Assembly (NCBI GenBank): GCA_900155495.1
Contig: FTLJ01000215.1
Coordinates: 54,056 to 118,055, forward strand
DNA: 64,000 nucleotides
Reading direction: 5' to 3'
Origin: Porogramme epimiltina
Taxonomy: Eukaryota; Basidiomycota; Agaricomycetes; Polyporales; Polyporaceae
Position numbers and translations under genes: made by a program. Positions 58,177 through 64,000 of the stretch are shown piece after piece (position 1 is the stretch's first letter; each line of letters starts with the position of its first letter). The notes beneath the pieces are model-generated. The model was not told the DNA's origin, did no database searches, and saw only the letters and a program-made list of their open reading frames with translations.

Positions 58177-61073
58177 CTAGAGCTTGCGTTCAATGAAGCT
58201 CTCGATGGCCCCGGCAGGGCTGAGCGGGTACTCCTTGAGCACAACCTCGTCGCCCTCGACGAACGTGTTCGGCTGCACGAAGATCTTGCGAGGCTACAAC
58301 ACATCGACCATCGTCAGCACGCCACCGCACACTCCAAAAGGGAACGGCACAACACGGCACGCACCAGCTTCTTCTTGAGCACCAAGTCGCGGATCTCGCC
58401 GCTCCAGCCGGGGAGCGGGTCCGTGAGCGCGGTGTAGAACTCGCGCGCGCCGGCGCCGTCCGCGGTGCTCTTGCGCACCTGGAGCTCGATGAGGAGCTTG
58501 CCCGCGGCGGCGCGGCCCTCGGCGAGCACCTTGGCGCGGTCGACGCGCACGTACGCGTTCTCGAGCGTGCCGTCCGCTGCGCGCACCTCCTCGAGGCGCG
58601 CGATGCCGGACTTGATGAGGTGCTGGGTGATGCCCATGCTGTGGCGGGGACGGGTCAGCTTGGGGACGGTGTGGGGGGCGGGAGAGACGTACCGGGCTTG
58701 CATGTGTGCTTGGCCGTGCTTCTTGTTGACCGGGTCGTAGAACTCGAGCGCGCGGATACCGGCGCGGGCCATCAGCAGGAAAGTGATGTACTGGACATCC
58801 TCAATATCCTGCTTGTCTGTGTACTATATTGGAAGCATGAGCGATGAGCAATTGGGTAACGCATGAGTTAGCCTTACGCCGAAGAGCTTCAAGATCTCCA
58901 AGTTGCTGACGACTGGAATGCCCTGAGTTAGATTGCGTAAGATCGTTGGATATGGCCCATAGCTTACGATACAGAGCAACAGTTTCAGCTCGGCACTCCT
59001 CCATCGAGGACGACACCTCACCAAGAACCGAGTCCGAAGTCTGGCCAGGCTTGTACCACGACGTCCTGAAGGACTGTGAGTTTTCTCAACGAACCCCTCC
59101 GAAGTCATTTCCACTTACACAGGCTTGCCGGTCAGAGGGTTGATGACCTTCTCAGGATCGAAGTTCTTCGTCCCGTCTGCGTTCTCCTTGAAGAGCTTTC
59201 CGCTGCCGTGCCCGAGCAACTCGTGGTTCGCAACCTGGACCTCGAACGCACGCGAGTCCCACTTGTTGTACAGCTCCGCATCGTCAGGGTGGATGAAGGT
59301 CAGCTCTTCATCTGCAGTAGGGTCAATACGTTTCTCTAGGTTATGTACAATGGATCACTGACTCGGTGCCTTGGCTGCGAGGATGTTCTAAAGGAAGCAA
59401 TGAGAGGGTGAACAGACGAGTAAAAACGGGCACTTACTGCTAATGAGACGTTCTTGAATCCAACAGACTCCCTAATCTCGTAGTAGTTGGGAATGTTGAT
59501 ACCAGCAGGGATACCTACGGATAGGCAAGTTAAGGAAGGTCTTGGGGTCGTGATAGACAAACACGAACCTCCCGTGGCGAAAGTCAACACCTCCAATGCC
59601 GTGAAGTCGGGCTTGCGGAACACATCGACCTCAAAGTCCTTGCCCCACGGCAAGCCCTTGAGGTGCTCCGGCGCGTCACTGACCATCTTCTCATACCTGG
59701 CACTAAGTTCCTTGTCGACAATCGCGGTGAAGCCTAATCAAATGTCACAAAACGGTGGGAGGACTACAGGAGGCGAATGGCATACCTTCCCACTCAGCGC
59801 GACCGCCATAGGGGTCCAAGTAAGTCTCCACGAAGCCAATATAGCTCTCGACGACGGGACCGATGTCCTTTACCCAATGCTCAGAGCCCTTCTTGTGCGC
59901 GTCGATTGAACCGGTCTTAAACCTACACAGTCACGCTTAGTATCGAGGATACATTACGGTTCGTAGAGACTTACGACTCAATGTAGCCATCAAGCATCGC
60001 GGATTGGTGGTCATTGGCGGCATATTTCTTGGCCTAAAAGGCGAGAAAAGGGTGAATGCACGTCTCATAGCAGCGCTAGACTACGCCTTACCTCAGTAAG
60101 AGCCGCAACGGCCTTCTGCATGGCCTCCACGAAGTCGCCATACTCGACGGACAGAGTCGCGTGCCGGTCCAGGATCTTGATCTCGTGCTTCACCGACGCG
60201 CGCGGCTCGGCCGAGGCGACAAGGAGCGTGAACGCGTCGGGGCTCGTCTTCCGCACGCTGTCCGCACGCGCCGTCTCAGCAACTGCGCTCCCACCCTGCG
60301 ACCGTGCGCGGGGACGCCGTGGGGGAAGATGAGGGAAGTGGGGGCTCACCGCGTGTTCAGCACCGAGATGTCCAGCTTCTCCGCGGCCTCCTGGATCGCG
60401 GCGACCTCCTCGTCCGTGACGGGCTCGCCGAGGTAGTAGTTCGAGACGTGCCCGAGCGCGGGCTTGCCGATGAAGTTGGCGGGCTCGGGCGAGAGCTGGT
60501 AGATGTGCGCCTGGAGCTCCTCCCAGAGCGGCGTGGCGTTCGCCGCGTTGGCGGACGCGGCGACGACGGCGGCGAACTTGTCCGCGGGGAGGCGCGGGAC
60601 GATCTTGGTGTAGCCGAAGGACTTGAAGTTCGCGAGGTTGCTGAGGACCTGGCGCGCGGGATCCTCAGCTCGTCTCGTAACGCGGCACTCGGATAGGGGT
60701 ACGCACCTGGCTCGTGTACTGCAGCAGGTCCTCCCACTCCTCCCCACTGAGGTCTGCCTTCTTCTGGAGGGCCTCAAGGTCCGCAAGCTTTCCGCCCGCG
60801 CTGAACGTGAGGATGAGGAGGTCGTAGAGCTTGTCGGCCTGGGGTGTTATTTGGCCAAGGATGACGCGTGCGCCGGCCCAGGACGCCTGGCCGACGTAGT
60901 GCGCGTACTTCTTTTCGTTGGAGCTGGGGGCGCGTGAGCACGTACGTTGCGCGCGCGCGGGCATACGAAGAGGGGGCGCACCTGAGCTGCCCGAAGGACT
61001 TGGCGACGGAGAGGCTGCAGTACGGCGCGGCGCGGTCGGCGAGGAAGCGTTCGGCGGCGGCGAAGGGGGCCAT
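58177..61073 (-). CDS. Dipeptidyl peptidase III
   Basis: Zinc metallopeptidase (family M49) that removes dipeptides from the N-terminus of short peptides, usually cytosolic. It starts [19 protein letters not shown] at 61073; exon 2 reads [21 protein letters not shown]. The active-site helix [11 protein letters not shown] (near 59225-59190, with the special one-residue-longer HExxGH) and the second zinc-binding motif EECRAE (near 59000) are both present, followed by the conserved C-terminal block ending [14 protein letters not shown] at 58177-58179. About twelve exons and 700 residues agree with fungal DPP III. An upstream in-frame ATG at 61220 would add 49 Arg/Pro-rich residues resembling a mitochondrial presequence, but a TATAAA at 61164-61169 within that stretch favours 61073 for the main transcript. 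The gene is intact. Confidence 0.94.
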
Positions 61074-61163
61074 GGTGCTTGCGAACGTCCGTGTCTGTGT
61101 GCGGGGTGCGTGGGGAGGGTGTCGGCGAGGGAGGAGGGGGGTGGGAGGGGCCCGCAGGGAAGG

Positions 61164-61169
61164 TTTATA
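61164..61169 (-). promoter_or_regulatory. Candidate TATA box of the dipeptidyl peptidase III gene
   Basis: TATAAA on the minus strand, 91 to 96 bases upstream of the ATG at 61073. If used, transcription would begin downstream of the alternative ATG at 61220, giving only the short cytosolic form. Confidence 0.45.
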
Positions 61170-61220
61170 GCATGGCCACGCGCCGTAGAAGGCTCTGAGA
61201 GGAGCCCGAGATAATCTCAT

Positions 61221-61684
61221 CCACAATCAAGCCGTCGATGGAATCGGTTCTCGCAGTTCGCTGTCCGGACCTCGATCAGCATCCCGCTCGCTCTCGGTCA
61301 CATGGCCTGTGCGACGGCCCACATGGTGCGGCGACTCTGGGGCGCGGTAAATCGAAACTCGCACTCACCTTCGCCGACGAGGACGAGGATAGCCTGTTCA
61401 GCAGCTACAAAAGACGACGAGCGTACGAAGGGCGAAGGAGAACGGATTTTCGGAGGCGCGGGGGCACTCGACGTGTCCGCCACCTCGCAGCCGGCCTCGG
61501 GTAGATCATCTGAATCTTCCCCAGACTCGATTCGGCACGGGTCGTTGCCGAATCCGGGGCGTTTGTCGGTGTAGGTCCACTGCTCGCACCTTGTCGTCAT
61601 GCCACATCGTGCTGCGAGCACTCGCCCCACCACGGCACGCCACGACCAAGCGCACGGCCCCACTATATCGACAATACGTAGAAA
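61221..61684. promoter_or_regulatory. Region between divergent DPP III and Nudix genes
   Basis: About 460 bases between head-to-head genes. Short frames on both strands are not supported. Both promoters and leaders must lie here or, for DPP III, also in 61074-61220. Confidence 0.4.
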
Positions 61685-63040
61685 ATGGCGTCGAAACGGC
61701 CAAACGCGAGCGGTTTGAGGCTATTGCAGTTCCACAGGCCTACGTTCGACCTGAACAAGGCCTCGATCCCACAACTGACTCCGGAGTCGCGGAGGTGGGT
61801 GCAAACGCTCTTGATAGTGCCTTATGCTTACCTTGTAAGCCTCCTTGCAGATGCATTCAAGCCTTGGCGTCGTACCAGAGACCTAAGTCCAAGCTAAGAT
61901 ATCCCAAGTCAAGAAGCGCGGCCGTCCTAGTCGCGCTCTTCGTTGGGAGGATGGGGGACATATATGTCCTCCTTAGCAAGTGCGCTGTATTGACTGTGTT
62001 TCGCACAGCTACACGGGCTGATGCATCACATTGTAGGCGCGCGACCAGTCTGCGGACATACGCGGGCGACACGGCACTGCCAGGTGGCAAGTGGGAGCCA
62101 CACGACAAGAGCGTTGAATGGACTGCGGTGAGCGGCGTGGTCTTTGATAGTTACCCGCGGTATCTGACGCAAGATTTGTAGAGAAGAGAAGCGTTTGAGG
62201 AGGTGTGTCAACCCCAATGTGACGTGATGAATCGCTGAGCGTCGTAGATTGGCCTACCCCTAGACCACAAGAAAGTACCGACCTTGTGCATTCTGCCTCC
62301 TCATCTGGCAGGAAACAGGCTTATAGTCACTCCGTGAGGGCTGCTTCACTTTCATTGGGAAATACAGGTCACTCATCATGATACCAGTGTGGTAGTCCTT
62401 ATACTTGACAACACACTCCGGGTGCGTTTCTCTTTCGGGCGTGTCTATACCCCTAACGCCCATCGACTAAACAGCCTATCCTCAATCAAGCCGAGGTCGT
62501 GTCGCTGTTCTCACACCCCCTGAAGTCATTACTCTCCTCCGAGCCACCCTTTGCTGCGACGGAGCCAGACATGCTGGAAGTAGAGTACCACACATACACC
62601 GACTACAAGTCGACTACTGCTCCTGGAAAGACGCGCATGCACACCTTCCTCACTGGCAGGGAAGCCGGCGGAACCAAGCCAATATTTGGACTGACAGCGC
62701 ACGTCATTCTACCTCTCCACGGCGTTGGCGCGTTGCTCACACGTTGGCGAACAGGTCGATACTCATTGAAGTGGCGAAAGTCGGGTACGGGCACGACCCG
62801 ACCTTCGACGCGTACGCGCCGGACCAGCCGGATATGGAGCAGCGGATCGCGTACGCCCTCCGGCATGACCCCATATTCCGAGAGGCCGAGCTGTCAGAAG
62901 GGATCGACCCGGAGAAAACGCCGGACCCTGCGAGTCTCTCAGGGAGGAGGAGGCCGGGCGCGAGGCAACGCGTCGCCTCCGAGGAGAAACGCGGAGAGCG
63001 CAGCGTTCATATGAGCAGGCGGCCACGGGTGAAGCTATGA
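61685..63040 (+). CDS. Nudix hydrolase, coenzyme A diphosphatase type
   Basis: Related to yeast Pcd1 and mammalian NUDT7/NUDT8, which cleave CoA and its derivatives in peroxisomes or mitochondria. The ATG at 61685 gives ASGLRLLQFHRPTFDL. After the first intron come IQALASYQRPKSKLRYP, then SAAVLVALFVGRMGDIYVLL. The Nudix box is assembled from three exons: LPGGKWEPHDKSVEWTA, RREAFEE and IGLPLDHKKVPTL; Asp replaces the first Glu as in other CoA pyrophosphatases. LPPHLAGNRLIVTP, VVVLILDNTLR and PILNQAEVVSLFSHPLKSLL follow, then GKTRMHTF and KPIFGLTA. One intron near 62697-62753 appears to use a GC donor. The last exon reads ILIEVAKVGYGHDPTFD and ends TGA at 63038-63040 after a basic tail. The C-terminus lacks a clear peroxisomal SKL signal (ends RVKL). 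Confidence 0.9.
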
Positions 63041-63834
63041 CTCCGCTCTCTTAATGTCGCTGTTGCCTCCGACTGGCCTCCTCCGTCGACTTCCGCTTCA
63101 TTCATTTCGTTCGCTGTTAGGTGCTTCCCATCCAGTATGAATGCGCACTTTCTATACCTGTTCGAGCTTGTTTTCCGGCGCGCTGCTTCTAGTCCGACGT
63201 CCCGGCCCGGTATGTATTGACGATGCGTCTGGCATGCCTTCTTCCCTTGAGTTGTAGGCGCCGCCTTCCGGGCCTCTCTCAAGGCGATGGGTTATCTTGC
63301 CGCTCGCCCGCTGTTGGAATGCGGGGCACGATGTGGTCGCTGATGCGCGGAATACGTAAAACGCAATCAAAATCGTTCCTGGAGAAAGGCAAAGAGGACA
63401 AAAAGGGCACGGCGCCGATGTCAACGGGGGTGGGGTTCACGGGCTGCTCATCGTACGGCACTGGACGTGGCCCCGTCGACGGTGGATGGGCTGGTCCGAC
63501 GGGGGCTCGGGGGCGCCATGGCGGGGCGGTGCGCGGGACCAGATTCGAGTTAGGAAGTAACGCCTCGGCGCAGCGGTTACGTAAGCCGGCCTCGCGCTGT
63601 CCACGCCACAATTGGCTCGCCCGCGGCGTCGCCGTAGTTGAAAGTCTTCCCCCGCCTCTCATCTTCCGCCCCCCACCTTCCTACGCAGCCTGCGTCTCGT
63701 CTCCTAACCCTCTGACGACCAACCACGACCACTCACGACCGGCTTCTGCCCCCCAGCCCCATCGCACACACACCGCCTCTCACCCTCAACACGAACGCAC
63801 CGACCAGCAACGACCCCAGGACAAGCACGAGCAC
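63041..63834. other. Intergenic spacer and leader of the right-edge gene
   Basis: The first 200 bases are trailer-like. From 63650 to 63834 the plus strand is strongly C-rich, as in leaders of highly expressed basidiomycete genes. No gene is supported. Confidence 0.45.
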
Positions 63835-64000
63835 ATGCCGCAAGTGTACCGCCGCCATTCAGACTACACCCCCCGCCCGTCCCTCGTCCCCCGCCGCCGC
63901 TCCGTCGTGCCCCCGCCCGGCCCCCACCCGACGGATGCGGACGACTCGCTCGTCCTCGCCGACCCTGTGCCCCCCGGCCAGGCCTCCCCCCTCCCCCGCC
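63835..64000 (+). CDS. Start of an unidentified gene, cut by the right edge
   Basis: An ATG at 63835 follows a long C-rich leader and opens a frame that runs to the end of the window without a stop: MPQVYRRHSDYTPRPSLVPR, then Pro- and Asp-rich sequence (PPPGPHPTDADDSLVLADPV). The codon third positions are mostly C, as in well expressed genes of this window. 55 codons are visible, too few and too low in complexity to identify. Confidence 0.5.
   Translation, partial: MPQVYRRHSDYTPRPSLVPRRRSVVPPPGPHPTDADDSLVLADPVPPGQASPLPR

Overview
This window is nuclear DNA from a filamentous basidiomycete fungus, most likely an Agaricomycete such as a polypore or related mushroom. The evidence is GC-rich coding sequence, genes split by many short (about 45 to 70 base) GT-AG introns, typical fungal housekeeping genes on both strands, a HET-domain gene, and a WW-like/transmembrane protein of a kind common in mushroom genomes. 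I recognise no tRNA, rRNA, CRISPR array or complete transposon. Exon boundaries were read by eye from splice sites and reading-frame continuity, so gene ends are firmer than internal exon edges.

From 1 to 26.5 kb is a dense block of core genes. In order: an acyl-protein thioesterase (minus, cut by the left edge), the tRNA m1G9 methyltransferase TRM10 (plus), the complex I assembly factor NDUFAF5 (minus), a C2H2 zinc-finger protein (plus), a protein with two histone-fold-like helical segments (plus), a small coiled-coil protein (minus), a disordered basic protein with an N-terminal PCNA-binding motif (minus), the RNA polymerase I second subunit RPA135 (minus), and an FG nucleoporin of the Nup98 family (plus). 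Several neighbours form head-to-head pairs sharing promoters of about 225 to 300 bases.

From 27 to 35 kb the DNA is more accessory. It holds a WW-like membrane protein, a decayed ABC-transporter fragment, a HET-domain protein, a thioesterase paralogue interrupted by one in-frame stop, and a PhzF-family isomerase. A full-length ABCC (MRP-type) transporter fills 35.7 to 42.1 kb. The next 6 kb (42.1 to 48.3 kb) holds no gene I can support, only a diverged direct repeat and scattered short reading frames.

From 48.3 to 56.8 kb lie three tandem paralogues of an auxin-efflux-carrier (AEC) family membrane transporter. They share exon layout and even the bases just before the start codon; the middle copy carries an in-frame stop. 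The right end returns to core metabolism: dipeptidyl peptidase III (minus), a CoA-diphosphatase-type Nudix hydrolase (plus), and the start of an unidentified plus-strand gene cut by the right edge.
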